Assembly (NCBI RefSeq): GCF_001418015.1 | Contig: NZ_LIQG01000026.1 | Location: 124,001-188,000, forward strand | Origin: Lacinutrix mariniflava | Lineage (GTDB): Bacteria; Bacteroidota; Bacteroidia; Flavobacteriales; Flavobacteriaceae | DNA length: 64,000 nt | Direction of reading: 5' to 3' | In this document: positions 16,238 through 24,742 of the stretch, in pieces | Layout: every line of letters starts with the position of its first letter | How positions within the stretch are numbered: position 1 is the stretch's first letter | Program-made: the position numbers and the translations under genes | The notes under the pieces: model-generated | Told to the model about the DNA's origin: nothing | What the model saw: the letters and a program-made list of their open reading frames with translations, nothing else | Database searches by the model: none

Positions 16238-17764
16238 ATGCTCCAAACCTATACTATTCCGTACAAGGAAACTACTAATCAAATTCTACTTATTAGTAAT
16301 AAAGGAATTATTGTTGACGCCCAATCTATTCTTTTTAAAAATTATATTGGTAAAGCAATACAAAGTTTACATCCCTTCTTTGAGACTTTAATAAACCTAT
16401 TAACTTTAAAAAATAAGACCTACAATTTTGAGTGTATTAATTTAGAGATAGACAACAAACATTATACATTAGATGCCGTTTTACATACCAACAACTCAAA
16501 AGAACCGTCAGCCCTTGTAATTCAAGATTTAACAAAGCAATACATTACATACCAAAAGGCAGCACAAAAACGAAACGTAGCAGAAATTAAAGCTCAACTT
16601 TTAGATTACAACAATGTTATTCTACAAGAAAAGGAAGCCTTTAAGAATAGTTTTATAGCAAATTTTAGTCATGAAATTAAAATGCCTGTTAATACTATAA
16701 ATGGTTTTGTTTCTCTATTAGAGAACACAAACTTAGAACAGAGTCAACGCTATAATCTTAACGTTATTAAAAATACCAATGACAAGTTAAAAACGATGAT
16801 TAACGATATTATAGATATATCTAAAATTGAAACTGGTCGATTCTCTATATTACCAATACGTTACAATTTACTAGAGGAACTAGACACCATTACTACCATC
16901 TACAGTCAAAAATGTAAAGAAAAAGGCCTAATTCTAAACTACAATATTGATCCAGAATGTCCGAAATATATTATTGCAGATAAATATAGACTTGCCCAAA
17001 TAGTAAACAACCTTATCGGTAATGCTATTAAATTTACACCAACTGGCTCCATAGAATTGTCAGCAAAATGTGTTACTAAAAACAATAATTTTGCAACATT
17101 AATATTTTGTGTAAAAGACACAGGAATTGGAATAAACAAAAAACAAATTGACGCTATATTTAATGGTTTCCATCAAGTTAATAATAACCTTACTAATAAT
17201 GGTGCCGGTTTAGGTCTAGCTATAACCAAAAAACTTGTTCATGCACTAGATGGTAAAATAGACTTAAAAAGTGAAATTAATAAAGGTTCTGAATTTACAG
17301 TAACTTTAGATTTTAAAATTGCACCTAACCAAAAAGAAGATAAAGTAATCACTAAAACTTCTATAACCACAGCTAAAAACGACATTAAAATTTTACTTGC
17401 AGAGCCATTACGTGGTAATCAAGAAAAGCTATTAAAGATTATTAGCAAATTAAAAAACTGCGATGTTGTTATTGTAGAAAATGGAGACCAAGTTATAGAA
17501 GAGTTATACAAATCCACTTTTAACTTACTAATACTAAATCTTAAGTTACCAACAATGGATGGTATCGATACTACACGTTATATCAGACATTCAGATTATA
17601 AAAACATTAACAAAATACCCATTGTTATAATAAGTGAAAAACCATCTAAAGAAGAAGAAAACTATTGTAAAGAACGACGTGTTAATAGCTATATAGGCAA
17701 ACCTTTTGACAAAGCAGAAGTACTAAGAAAACTAAAATATATTATACAAAAAAAGCAAGCCTAA
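16238..17764 (+). CDS. Paralogous cytoplasmic hybrid histidine kinase with degenerate receiver
   Basis: This 508-residue kinase is a tandem paralogue of the preceding one: same length, same domain order, phospho-acceptor at the same residue (His145, NFSHEIKMP), and a shared PAS-half pattern (LHPFFETLINLL here, IHPFFEIITPLL there). The ATPase motifs are intact (LIGNAIKFT, DTGIGI, GAGLGLAI). The receiver is different: the acceptor Asp is Asn434 (LLILNLKLPTMDG), and the acidic pair is reduced to LLAEPL, while the Lys of GKPF is kept. It should therefore be a pseudo-receiver. A TATCTTTA sequence at 16199-16206 may be its own promoter. A terminator hairpin overlaps its stop codon. Confidence 0.92.
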   Translation: MLQTYTIPYKETTNQILLISNKGIIVDAQSILFKNYIGKAIQSLHPFFETLINLLTLKNKTYNFECINLEIDNKHYTLDAVLHTNNSKEPSALVIQDLTKQYITYQKAAQKRNVAEIKAQLLDYNNVILQEKEAFKNSFIANFSHEIKMPVNTINGFVSLLENTNLEQSQRYNLNVIKNTNDKLKTMINDIIDISKIETGRFSILPIRYNLLEELDTITTIYSQKCKEKGLILNYNIDPECPKYIIADKYRLAQIVNNLIGNAIKFTPTGSIELSAKCVTKNNNFATLIFCVKDTGIGINKKQIDAIFNGFHQVNNNLTNNGAGLGLAITKKLVHALDGKIDLKSEINKGSEFTVTLDFKIAPNQKEDKVITKTSITTAKNDIKILLAEPLRGNQEKLLKIISKLKNCDVVIVENGDQVIEELYKSTFNLLILNLKLPTMDGIDTTRYIRHSDYKNINKIPIVIISEKPSKEEENYCKERRVNSYIGKPFDKAEVLRKLKYIIQKKQA

Positions 17765-17776
17765 CAGCTTGCTTTT
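17751..17776. terminator. Bidirectional terminator between the kinase and TerB-like genes
   Basis: AAAAGCAAGC (17751-17760) pairs perfectly with GCTTGCTTTT (17767-17776) across a 6-base loop. A-rich and T-rich flanks on both sides let it end the + kinase transcript and the convergent - transcript. The stop codon of the kinase lies in the loop. Confidence 0.8.
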
Positions 17777-17795
17777 AATATTTATAAATTGAATA

Positions 17796-18227
17796 TTATC
17801 TATTCATACCTTTAATTTCTTCAATAAAAGTATCTAAATCTGTACCATTACTAACTAACGTTAATGCCTTGTCTACAACGTATTTTACGTTTTCAGCATT
17901 AAAACCTAATCCAACTGCAATTTTACGTAATAAAATCTCCTCGTGATCACCTTTAATATGATCTACATAAACCATACGAGATAAATCGTATAAACGCTCC
18001 AAACGAATATCGTAAGAAGTTGGTGGATTAATTGGGTGCGATTGATAATCTTCTAATATTATCTTATAATCGTTTTCACCAATATCTAAATTACGTGCCA
18101 AACGATCTAAAAATGTTTTTTCTTCGTCCGAAATAACTCCATCGTCCATTGCCACTTTTACAATTGATGCAAAATGGTCTTCGTTACGCTTCTTAAATCC
18201 GCTATCGAATAAATCTGAAAATGACAT
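17796..18227 (-). CDS. TerB-family (tellurite-resistance-like) protein
   Basis: Taken from the ATG at 18227, this is a 143-residue helical protein of the TerB fold. The pattern HFASIVKVAMDDGVISDEEKTFLDRLARNLDI with a DDGVISDEE calcium- or metal-binding-like acidic turn is typical, and a second similar unit follows later (VDHIKGDHEEILLRKIAVGLGF). TerB-like proteins are linked to tellurite and stress phenotypes and to membrane-associated signalling, but the function of solitary members is unknown. A longer frame begins at 18305, but a perfect -7 element at 18250-18257 lies between the two starts, so the internal start is chosen. It converges on the GTPase-kinase cluster. Confidence 0.8.
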   Translation of the reverse strand: MSFSDLFDSGFKKRNEDHFASIVKVAMDDGVISDEEKTFLDRLARNLDIGENDYKIILEDYQSHPINPPTSYDIRLERLYDLSRMVYVDHIKGDHEEILLRKIAVGLGFNAENVKYVVDKALTLVSNGTDLDTFIEEIKGMNR

Positions 18228-18249
18228 ATATTTTTTTGTTTTAGAGCGG

Positions 18250-18257
18250 CAAAGATA
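18250..18257 (-). promoter_or_regulatory. -7 promoter element for the TerB-like gene
   Basis: On the minus strand TATCTTTG matches TAnnTTTG exactly, 22 bases before the chosen ATG. It rules out the longer reading frame. Confidence 0.6.
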
Positions 18258-18514
18258 AGTAATCTTCAAATCTTTTAAAATTAAAAAACTTTTTATTTTG
18301 AGCATTCATTTCACTTCTTTTAAAGAGAAGTAAAATACCGCGCTTTCCGTGGTTATTCCCTCCTAGACACCTTAACCACATAACAAGTACGAATTGATTA
18401 GGAATTCATATTTAGAATATTAAGAACGGGTGAATAATCGCTAATCCATTTACTACAAGTAGTTATTAAATTTAAATACACCGCAAATTTTATATAATAA
18501 AGTTAATTTGAAGT

Positions 18515-18628
18515 TTAAAAATTAAACGACCGTTCTCCTGTATTCAAAGTAGACCCAAATTCACACGTTTTAATATTTGCTTTGTTACCCGAAGTTGCGA
18601 TATCCCAACGTGAGTAAGCAAAACTTCT
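18515..18628 (-). pseudogene. Possible 3' remnant of a lost gene
   Basis: A minus-strand frame is open for 37 codons and ends in TAA at 18515-18517. It reads as a plausible protein tail (FAYSRWDIATSGNKA, then CEFGSTLNTGERSF) but has no start codon and is cut by TAG upstream. I do not recognise the family. A chance open frame is possible, since 37 codons is short. Confidence 0.25.
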
Positions 18629-18638
18629 CTATTTCTAT

Positions 18639-19145
18639 TTAATTTATTTCTTGAGAATAAATAACTTCTCGAGTAATTTGCCAACGCTCATCTTGCCAAA
18701 TAAAATCTATATTAACTAAAAGTTTAGTCTTTGTTCCCGTTAAATTTAATTTTCGTTCAACAATTACATGGCCATTATCTCCTTCAATATTAATATGATG
18801 AAATTTTGCCCAATTGTTACTTTTGTGTTCTTCACGATTGTCTATTTTCCCACCTATTAAATCCATAAATGCAGGTTTTCTAAACTCGTTTTTACTTCCT
18901 TTATCATCAATTATAATAACGTTCATATCCTCGTGATAGATTTCTTGAAGGTCATCACGTCCAAAGTCTTTATCTGGTGTTATCAATCTTTGCAAAGAAG
19001 CTTCTAAACCTTCTTCTGTTTTTATATCCTTATGCGTCATCTTTATTTCAATATTTTGAGATTGTGCATTACTATTACTTAATCCTGTAAACAAAAGAAT
19101 TAACAGCATAGTAATTCTTAAGTAACTGTTGTCTTGCTTTTTCAT
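18639..19145 (-). CDS. Exported NTF2-like (SnoaL-type) protein
   Basis: The 168-residue protein starts with a hydrophobic export signal (ITMLLILLFTGLSNSNAQ) and continues as a nuclear-transport-factor-2-like domain: helix GLEASLQRLI, then YHEDMNVIIIDDKGSKNEFRK, then strands such as AKFHHINIEGDNGHVIVERKL and a final DFIWQDERWQITREVIYSQ. These small cone-shaped domains are found in enzymes and in stress proteins; the ligand here is unknown. The gene is the last of four same-strand genes (AraC, peroxiredoxin, DoxX-like, this one) with gaps of 6 and 11 bases between the last three, so they form an operon. Confidence 0.75.
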   Translation of the reverse strand: MKKQDNSYLRITMLLILLFTGLSNSNAQSQNIEIKMTHKDIKTEEGLEASLQRLITPDKDFGRDDLQEIYHEDMNVIIIDDKGSKNEFRKPAFMDLIGGKIDNREEHKSNNWAKFHHINIEGDNGHVIVERKLNLTGTKTKLLVNIDFIWQDERWQITREVIYSQEIN

Positions 19146-19151
19146 TTTAAC

Positions 19152-19547
19152 TTATTCAACTGCTTCTTTAATAAGTCTTTCCTGAGTTATTTTACCAAAG
19201 ACTTTCCTATCATATACCCAAGAAATAGTCGTGAATGTTAAAGCTAAAATTGAAAAAAGATATTCACCATCTGCAACCATCAAATGTGCAAAAAAGGCTA
19301 ATGTTGCATCAAAAATAAACCCTGAATAAGTCAACTCTTTAAGAAACAGCGACTTTCGTGATAATATAGTTAATGGTCCTAATATTTTTAGTGTAGCTAA
19401 AGGATAAATTATCCAAGTAGGAAACCCAAGGCTTATAAAAAAACTTTCTGCTCTTGGATAGTTGAATATATACATCATTGCTCCCATAATAAATAGTGCA
19501 CATAACAGTCCTGTTGCTATCCAATAAATTGTTTTATTTGTTTTCAT
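19152..19547 (-). CDS. DoxX-like integral membrane protein
   Basis: A 131-residue protein with four hydrophobic segments: IYWIATGLLCALFIMGAMMYIF, SLGFPTWIIYPLATLKILGPLTIL, LTYSGFIFDATLAFFAHLMV and YLFSILALTFTTISWVYDR. This is the size and layout of the DoxX-like family of inner-membrane proteins. Family members are linked to oxidative stress and quinol or sulfur chemistry in some species, but this branch is uncharacterised. It lies 11 bases after the peroxiredoxin gene and 6 before the NTF2-like gene, so a shared redox-stress role is a fair inference. Confidence 0.82.
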   Translation of the reverse strand: MKTNKTIYWIATGLLCALFIMGAMMYIFNYPRAESFFISLGFPTWIIYPLATLKILGPLTILSRKSLFLKELTYSGFIFDATLAFFAHLMVADGEYLFSILALTFTTISWVYDRKVFGKITQERLIKEAVE

Positions 19548-19558
19548 ATCTGTAAAAT

Positions 19559-20209
19559 TTAAATTGTTTTGTTTTTTAAAATAGTTAGTAGTTTTGAGGG
19601 TTCTAGACGTGTCATATAATCTTCCTCAAAATGAATAAATAGTATCTTGAATTCTTTATCAATAACATAAATAGCAGGTACAGGAAGTTGATAATCTTCA
19701 TTTCCATGAATATTGGAGAAATCTACACCAAAGCCTACAAAATCTTTCTTTGCTTGCTCACTTAGAGTAAATACAATGCCCATTTTCTTCATAAAAGTGG
19801 CGTCTACATCTGTAAGTATCGGGTATGTAAGTGCGTTTTTAGCGTGAGTTTTAGCTCCTTGTTGTGGTAACTCTGCACTTATACCCACGATATTTGCCTT
19901 AATAGAATTAAATTGACCTTTTAATCTTTCATATTCCCTTAATTCCATGTTACAGTATGGACACCAACCACCTCTGTAAAAATTAAGGATTAAAAAATTA
20001 GAAGTATGTATTGATTTTAAATCAATCTCGTGTCCTTCAATATTGCGTAATATAGAATTGGAAACGGTATCACCTACTTGCAATGCATGTTCTTTAAGTC
20101 TATCATTCTTTAATTTAACGATATCTTTTTGAAAAGTTTCTACTATTGGAGCTGGCATTCTAATTAACACCTCTTGTTTTAATTGTTCTGTTTGTTCTTG
20201 AAGTTTCAT
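19559..20209 (-). CDS. Peroxiredoxin-like protein (AhpC/TSA family)
   Basis: The 216-residue protein has a thioredoxin fold with the motif FYRGGWCPYC, giving Cys83 and Cys86. This CxxC layout is typical of the peroxiredoxin-like AhpC/TSA group rather than classical 2-Cys peroxiredoxins, which have a single peroxidatic Cys in this place. An N-terminal helical extension of about 40 residues precedes the domain. It probably reduces peroxides or acts as a thiol oxidoreductase in the cytoplasm, as no signal peptide is seen. An exact -7 element at 20230-20237 shows that it heads the peroxiredoxin-DoxX-NTF2 unit, behind the AraC regulator. Confidence 0.88.
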   Translation of the reverse strand: MKLQEQTEQLKQEVLIRMPAPIVETFQKDIVKLKNDRLKEHALQVGDTVSNSILRNIEGHEIDLKSIHTSNFLILNFYRGGWCPYCNMELREYERLKGQFNSIKANIVGISAELPQQGAKTHAKNALTYPILTDVDATFMKKMGIVFTLSEQAKKDFVGFGVDFSNIHGNEDYQLPVPAIYVIDKEFKILFIHFEEDYMTRLEPSKLLTILKNKTI

Positions 20210-20229
20210 TGTTCGTAATTTTGTTTGGG

Positions 20230-20237
20230 CAAAACTA
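20230..20237 (-). promoter_or_regulatory. -7 promoter element for the peroxiredoxin unit
   Basis: On the minus strand TAGTTTTG matches TAnnTTTG exactly, 21 bases before the peroxiredoxin start codon and after the AraC gene stop. Confidence 0.55.
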
Positions 20238-20309
20238 CACGAACAAGTCTTTTTTTGAATTATCTATATCTTCTTAAAAATAGTCAATCTATAACCGAGT
20301 ATAAAACGC

Positions 20310-21173
20310 TTAAATTTGTTCACGGAATTTATTTGGTGTAACACCCGTTAGTTTTTTAAAAAAACGAATAAAATTTGAATGTTCTGAAAAGCCCATTTTA
20401 TAACCGATCTCTTGCGAAGTATATTTTTTTTCTGAGATGTTTCTTTTTATTTCAAGTAATATCCAGCTATCAATAAACGTCTTTGCTGTTTTACTAGTTA
20501 TTTCTTTGCAAATATCATTTAGGTATTTATATGATATAGAAAGCATATTTGCATAATCACTAGCATTGTGGGTTTCTTTGTGATGTTGAATAATAAGTTG
20601 TTTAAATTGAATAAAAATTTTAAACCTTATACTTTCAAATATATTATGTTGATACATTGATAACCGTTTTATCTGAAGTAGCAATGTCATTAAAGCAGTG
20701 TTTATAAAATCACTTTTAAGATTAATGTTTGGGTTTTCCAATTCCGTTTTTAGAATGGACAGATAAGGGTTTAGTATTTGTAAATTTTCAGCGCCAATAT
20801 GAATAGTTGGTGCATTATAAAGGTGAAGAAAATGGAAAAGGTTTTTTTCACTAATGTTGTTTGTAATTATAGCTTCGTCAAAAGAAACCACATAACCTTT
20901 AATTGTTAATGCTTTGGAGAAAGAATGCACTTGACCTTTAGATAATGGTAAAATTACACCAGGAAACAATGACTGTTCTTTAAAGTCAATAATATGTTTA
21001 CTCTTCCCTTCTGTAACAATAATTAAGGCATGAAACTCAATTCTATGAGGATTGTATAAGTCAAATGCGCTTTCATTGCATCTAGCATATAAGTTTTCAA
21101 TAGAAATTAACTCAAACGGCACAGGTTGATTTACAAACTCTGAGAAAACAATATTTTCTATTTCTTGTGACAT
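20310..21173 (-). CDS. AraC-family transcriptional regulator
   Basis: A 287-residue regulator with an N-terminal cupin-like ligand domain (about residues 20-170, including FHALIIVTEGKSKHIIDF and PLSKGQVHSFSKA) and a C-terminal pair of helix-turn-helices (about 190-287). The second HTH carries the family signature IGYKMGFSEHSNFIRFFKKLTGVTPNKF. It lies directly upstream of the peroxiredoxin unit on the same strand and is divergent from mfd, so it is the likely regulator of the peroxiredoxin-DoxX-NTF2 operon. The inducer is unknown. Confidence 0.9.
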   Translation of the reverse strand: MSQEIENIVFSEFVNQPVPFELISIENLYARCNESAFDLYNPHRIEFHALIIVTEGKSKHIIDFKEQSLFPGVILPLSKGQVHSFSKALTIKGYVVSFDEAIITNNISEKNLFHFLHLYNAPTIHIGAENLQILNPYLSILKTELENPNINLKSDFINTALMTLLLQIKRLSMYQHNIFESIRFKIFIQFKQLIIQHHKETHNASDYANMLSISYKYLNDICKEITSKTAKTFIDSWILLEIKRNISEKKYTSQEIGYKMGFSEHSNFIRFFKKLTGVTPNKFREQI

Positions 21174-21337
21174 CGCTTTTTAACTCAAATTTTTCAGCAA
21201 TTACAACTAACCTGTATACTGATATGAAATTGTTTTAATACTTTTTATTAAATGGTAGTTTATTTTCGAAGTTCGTCTATTCTTTTTACAAAGTCAAGTA
21301 ATTTCAACTTAGAAATGGAAATAACCATTCTATCTCT

Positions 21338-21345
21338 TATATTTG
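21338..21345 (+). promoter_or_regulatory. -7 promoter element for mfd
   Basis: TATATTTG matches TAnnTTTG exactly, 19 bases before the mfd start codon. It partly overlaps the inverted repeat at 21343-21358. Confidence 0.6.
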
Positions 21346-21358
21346 TATTCCAATACAA
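21343..21358. promoter_or_regulatory. Inverted repeat across the mfd transcription start region
   Basis: TTGTATT and AATACAA form perfect 7-base arms around CC. The element overlaps the last bases of the -7 box and the expected transcription start, a typical place for a repressor operator. Confidence 0.4.
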
Positions 21359-21364
21359 TAATAC

Positions 21365-24300
21365 GTGAGCAAACTACTAATCTCGCAAACATACGCACAG
21401 TCTTTGCAACTGCAAAAACTGCAAGCTGCTATTGCCAAAACTCAAGAAAACACAAATAAAACGCATATAAAAGGCCTTGTTGGCTCTGCGCTTTCATTTG
21501 TAATACACGAAAGCTTTAAAAAAGCCGACAAACCCTTTCTTTTAATCTTTAACGATAAAGAAGAAGCCGCTTTTTATCTTAACGATTTAGAGCAACTTAT
21601 AAACGGGAAAGATGTTTTATTCTATCCAGGAAGTTATAGAAGACCATACCAGATTGAAGAAACAGATAATGCAAATATACTATTGCGTGCAGAGGTTTTA
21701 AACCGAATAAACTCACGCAAAAAACCTGCAATAATTGTTACCTATCCAGATGCACTTTTCGAAAAAGTAGTCACTAGAAAAGAACTAGAACGTAACACAT
21801 TAAAAATTAATGTTGGCGACGATTTAAATATCGATTTTGTAAACGAAGTGCTTTTCGAGTACAAATTTAAACGTGTCGATTTTGTTACAGAACCAGGTGA
21901 ATTTTCGGTTAGAGGTGGTATTGTAGATGTATTTTCTTTTTCGCATGACGAACCTTACAGAATTGAGTTTTTTGGAGATGAAGTCGATAGTATTAGAACC
22001 TTCGATGTCGAAACACAGCTTTCTAACGAGCAGATTAAAAAAATTGGTATAATTCCAAATGTTGAAAACAAGTTTTTAGACGAATCTCGTGAGAGTTTCT
22101 TAAAATACATTGCTTCAAAAACAGTAGTTTTTACAAAAAATGTAGAAGTCCTTTTTTCAAGAATAGATGAGTTTTTTACTAAAGCTGAAGATGCCTTTAA
22201 AAGTCTTTCAACCGAATTAAAACATGCAGAACCTGTAGAGCTGTTTTGTAATTCAGCATTACTAAAAAGACAGCTTTTAGATTTTAACGTCGTAGAATTT
22301 GGTACGGATTCTTGGTTAAAAACACAAGAAGAATTAATATTTAATACCACACCACAACCTGCTTTTAATAAGCAATTCGATTTACTTATAGATAACCTAA
22401 ACCAAAATCATAATAACGGTTTTACTAATTATATAGCTTGTGTAAGCGAGCAACAAGCCAAACGTTTTCATGATATTTTCGATGATAACGAACAAGATGT
22501 AAAATACCAAACCATAACCTTATCCTTATTTCAAGGTTTTGTAGATCATGAAAACAAGATGGTGGTATACACAGACCATCAAATTTTTGAGCGTTACCAT
22601 AAGTTTCACCTTAAAAATGGTTACGCAAAAAAGCAAGCCATTACTTTAAAGGAAATCACTAATCTCGATATTGGAGATTATGTTACACACATAGATCATG
22701 GTATTGGTAAGTTTGGAGGTTTAAAGAAAATAGATGTAGAAGGTAAACTGCAAGAAGCTATTAAATTAGTTTATGGCGAACGCGATATCTTATATTTAAG
22801 CATTCATTCTCTGCATAAAATTACTAAATTTAATGGTAAAGACGGCAAACCACCAAAAGTATACAAACTAGGTAGTAAAGCTTGGAAAGTATTAAAAGAG
22901 AAAACCAAATCCAGAGTTAAACACGTTGCGTTTAACTTAATAAAACTTTATGCTAAACGTAAACTTGAAAAAGGTTACCAATACAAGCAAGATAGTTATT
23001 TACAGCACGAATTAGAAGCGTCTTTTATTTACGAAGATACTCCAGACCAAATTACTGCAACTGCAGATATTAAGGCAGATATGGAAAGCCAACGTCCAAT
23101 GGATCGTTTAATTTGCGGTGATGTTGGTTTTGGGAAAACAGAAGTTGCCATACGTGCAGCATTTAAGGCCGTAGATAATGGTAAGCAAGTGGCTGTTTTG
23201 GTTCCAACAACTATATTAGCATTTCAGCATAACAAAACGTTTACTGAACGCTTAAAAGAGTTTCCTGTAACGGTAGATTATGTAAATCGTTTTCGTACTG
23301 CAAAACAAAAACGTGAAACATTAGAAAAACTAGAAAAAGGACATGTAGATATTATTATTGGCACACACCAATTGGTAAACAAAAAAGTGAAATTTAAAGA
23401 TTTAGGTTTGCTAATTGTGGACGAAGAACAAAAATTTGGTGTTGCAGTAAAAGAGAAGTTAAAAACGCTAAAAGACAATGTCGATGTATTAACCTTAACG
23501 GCTACACCTATACCAAGGACGCTTCAGTTTAGTTTAATGGCTGCACGAGATTTATCGGTAATAACTACGCCTCCACCTAATCGTTACCCTATAGAAAGTA
23601 ATGTAATTCGTTTTAGTGAAGATGCTATTCGGGATGCAGTGAGCTACGAGATACAACGTGGCGGACAAGTATTTTTTATTCATAATAGAATAGAGAATAT
23701 TAAAGAAGTTGCAGGCATGATACAGCGTTTAGTACCTGATGCTAAAGTTGGTGTTGGTCATGGCCAAATGGAAGGTAAAAAACTAGAAACCCTAATGCTT
23801 TCTTTTATGGAAGGCGCTTTTGATGTTTTAGTGAGTACAACCATTATAGAAAGTGGTCTAGATGTGCCAAATGCAAACACTATTTTTATTAATAACGCTA
23901 ATAACTTTGGACTAAGCGATTTACACCAAATGCGTGGTCGTGTAGGACGAAGTAATAAAAAAGCATTCTGTTATTTTATTACGCCTGAGTATTCTGCAAT
24001 GACGGACGATGCTAGAAAACGTATTCAAGCCTTAGAGCAATTTACCGCTTTAGGAAGTGGGTTTAATATCGCGATGAAGGATTTAGAAATTCGTGGTGCA
24101 GGTGATTTATTAGGTGGTGAGCAATCTGGTTTTATAAATGAAATTGGCTTCGACACCTACCAAAAAATATTAAACGAAGCCATTGATGAACTTAAAGAAA
24201 ATGAATTTAAGGACTTATATGACGAAGATCCCGAGGATAAAGAATATGTAAAGGATATGACTATTGATAGTGATTTAGAATTACTATTCCCAGACGATTA

Positions 24301-24712
24301 CGTTAATAATATAGCTGAAAGATTAAACCTTTACACACAACTTAACAACTTTAAAACGGAAGAAGAATTAGCCAAATTTGAGACTGAATTAATAGATAGA
24401 TTTGGAGAATTACCAACGCAAGTAGTAGATTTATTAGATAGTGTAAGGTTAAAATGGATTGCCACCAAATTAGGAATCGAAAAAGTAATTATGAAAAAAG
24501 GCAAACTGGTTGGTTACTTTATTAACGATCAACAAAGTCGCTTTTACCAAAGTGTTAACTTTAATAAGCTATTAAAATACGTACAGCAAAATCCTAGAGC
24601 TGGTAAAATGAAAGAAAAGCAAACTAGAAAAGGCTTGCGCTTATTACTTACCTTTGAAAACATAAAAACTGTAGAACAAGCATTGGCAGTGCTTAAACCT
24701 ATATTGGCTTAA
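21365..24712 (+). CDS. mfd: Transcription-repair coupling factor
   Basis: Mfd is a DNA translocase that removes RNA polymerase stalled at lesions and recruits UvrA. The 1115-residue protein has the full order: UvrB-like N-terminal modules (to about residue 340, with FYPGSYRRPYQIEE), the CarD-like RNA-polymerase-interacting domain (IGDYVTHIDHGIGKFGGL), the RecG-like helicase with Walker A GDVGFGKT (585-592) and DEEQ box (686-689), the translocation motif region with MRGRVGRSNKKAFCY, and the C-terminal regulatory domain. The start is GTG, supported by a promoter just upstream. It is a normal-length, complete housekeeping gene. Confidence 0.97.
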   Translation: MSKLLISQTYAQSLQLQKLQAAIAKTQENTNKTHIKGLVGSALSFVIHESFKKADKPFLLIFNDKEEAAFYLNDLEQLINGKDVLFYPGSYRRPYQIEETDNANILLRAEVLNRINSRKKPAIIVTYPDALFEKVVTRKELERNTLKINVGDDLNIDFVNEVLFEYKFKRVDFVTEPGEFSVRGGIVDVFSFSHDEPYRIEFFGDEVDSIRTFDVETQLSNEQIKKIGIIPNVENKFLDESRESFLKYIASKTVVFTKNVEVLFSRIDEFFTKAEDAFKSLSTELKHAEPVELFCNSALLKRQLLDFNVVEFGTDSWLKTQEELIFNTTPQPAFNKQFDLLIDNLNQNHNNGFTNYIACVSEQQAKRFHDIFDDNEQDVKYQTITLSLFQGFVDHENKMVVYTDHQIFERYHKFHLKNGYAKKQAITLKEITNLDIGDYVTHIDHGIGKFGGLKKIDVEGKLQEAIKLVYGERDILYLSIHSLHKITKFNGKDGKPPKVYKLGSKAWKVLKEKTKSRVKHVAFNLIKLYAKRKLEKGYQYKQDSYLQHELEASFIYEDTPDQITATADIKADMESQRPMDRLICGDVGFGKTEVAIRAAFKAVDNGKQVAVLVPTTILAFQHNKTFTERLKEFPVTVDYVNRFRTAKQKRETLEKLEKGHVDIIIGTHQLVNKKVKFKDLGLLIVDEEQKFGVAVKEKLKTLKDNVDVLTLTATPIPRTLQFSLMAARDLSVITTPPPNRYPIESNVIRFSEDAIRDAVSYEIQRGGQVFFIHNRIENIKEVAGMIQRLVPDAKVGVGHGQMEGKKLETLMLSFMEGAFDVLVSTTIIESGLDVPNANTIFINNANNFGLSDLHQMRGRVGRSNKKAFCYFITPEYSAMTDDARKRIQALEQFTALGSGFNIAMKDLEIRGAGDLLGGEQSGFINEIGFDTYQKILNEAIDELKENEFKDLYDEDPEDKEYVKDMTIDSDLELLFPDDYVNNIAERLNLYTQLNNFKTEEELAKFETELIDRFGELPTQVVDLLDSVRLKWIATKLGIEKVIMKKGKLVGYFINDQQSRFYQSVNFNKLLKYVQQNPRAGKMKEKQTRKGLRLLLTFENIKTVEQALAVLKPILA

Positions 24713-24742
24713 TTTTTGATTATTTAAGAATAAAAAAAGTTA

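Larger units (their letters stand above)
18228..18638. other. Gene-poor spacer with a large hairpin and a short coding remnant
   Basis: This 411-base gap holds the TerB-gene promoter, an interrupted inverted repeat (GTGGTTA at 18349-18355 with TAACCAC at 18373-18379) and a 37-codon open stretch without a start on the minus strand (18515-18628). Base composition around 18520-18620 is less AT-rich than usual for spacers here. No complete gene or known RNA was recognised. Confidence 0.4.

Noticed and set aside
18228-18305. Longer N-terminus for the TerB-like protein
   Set aside because: A perfect -7 promoter element lies inside this stretch and the extra residues are unlike the family.
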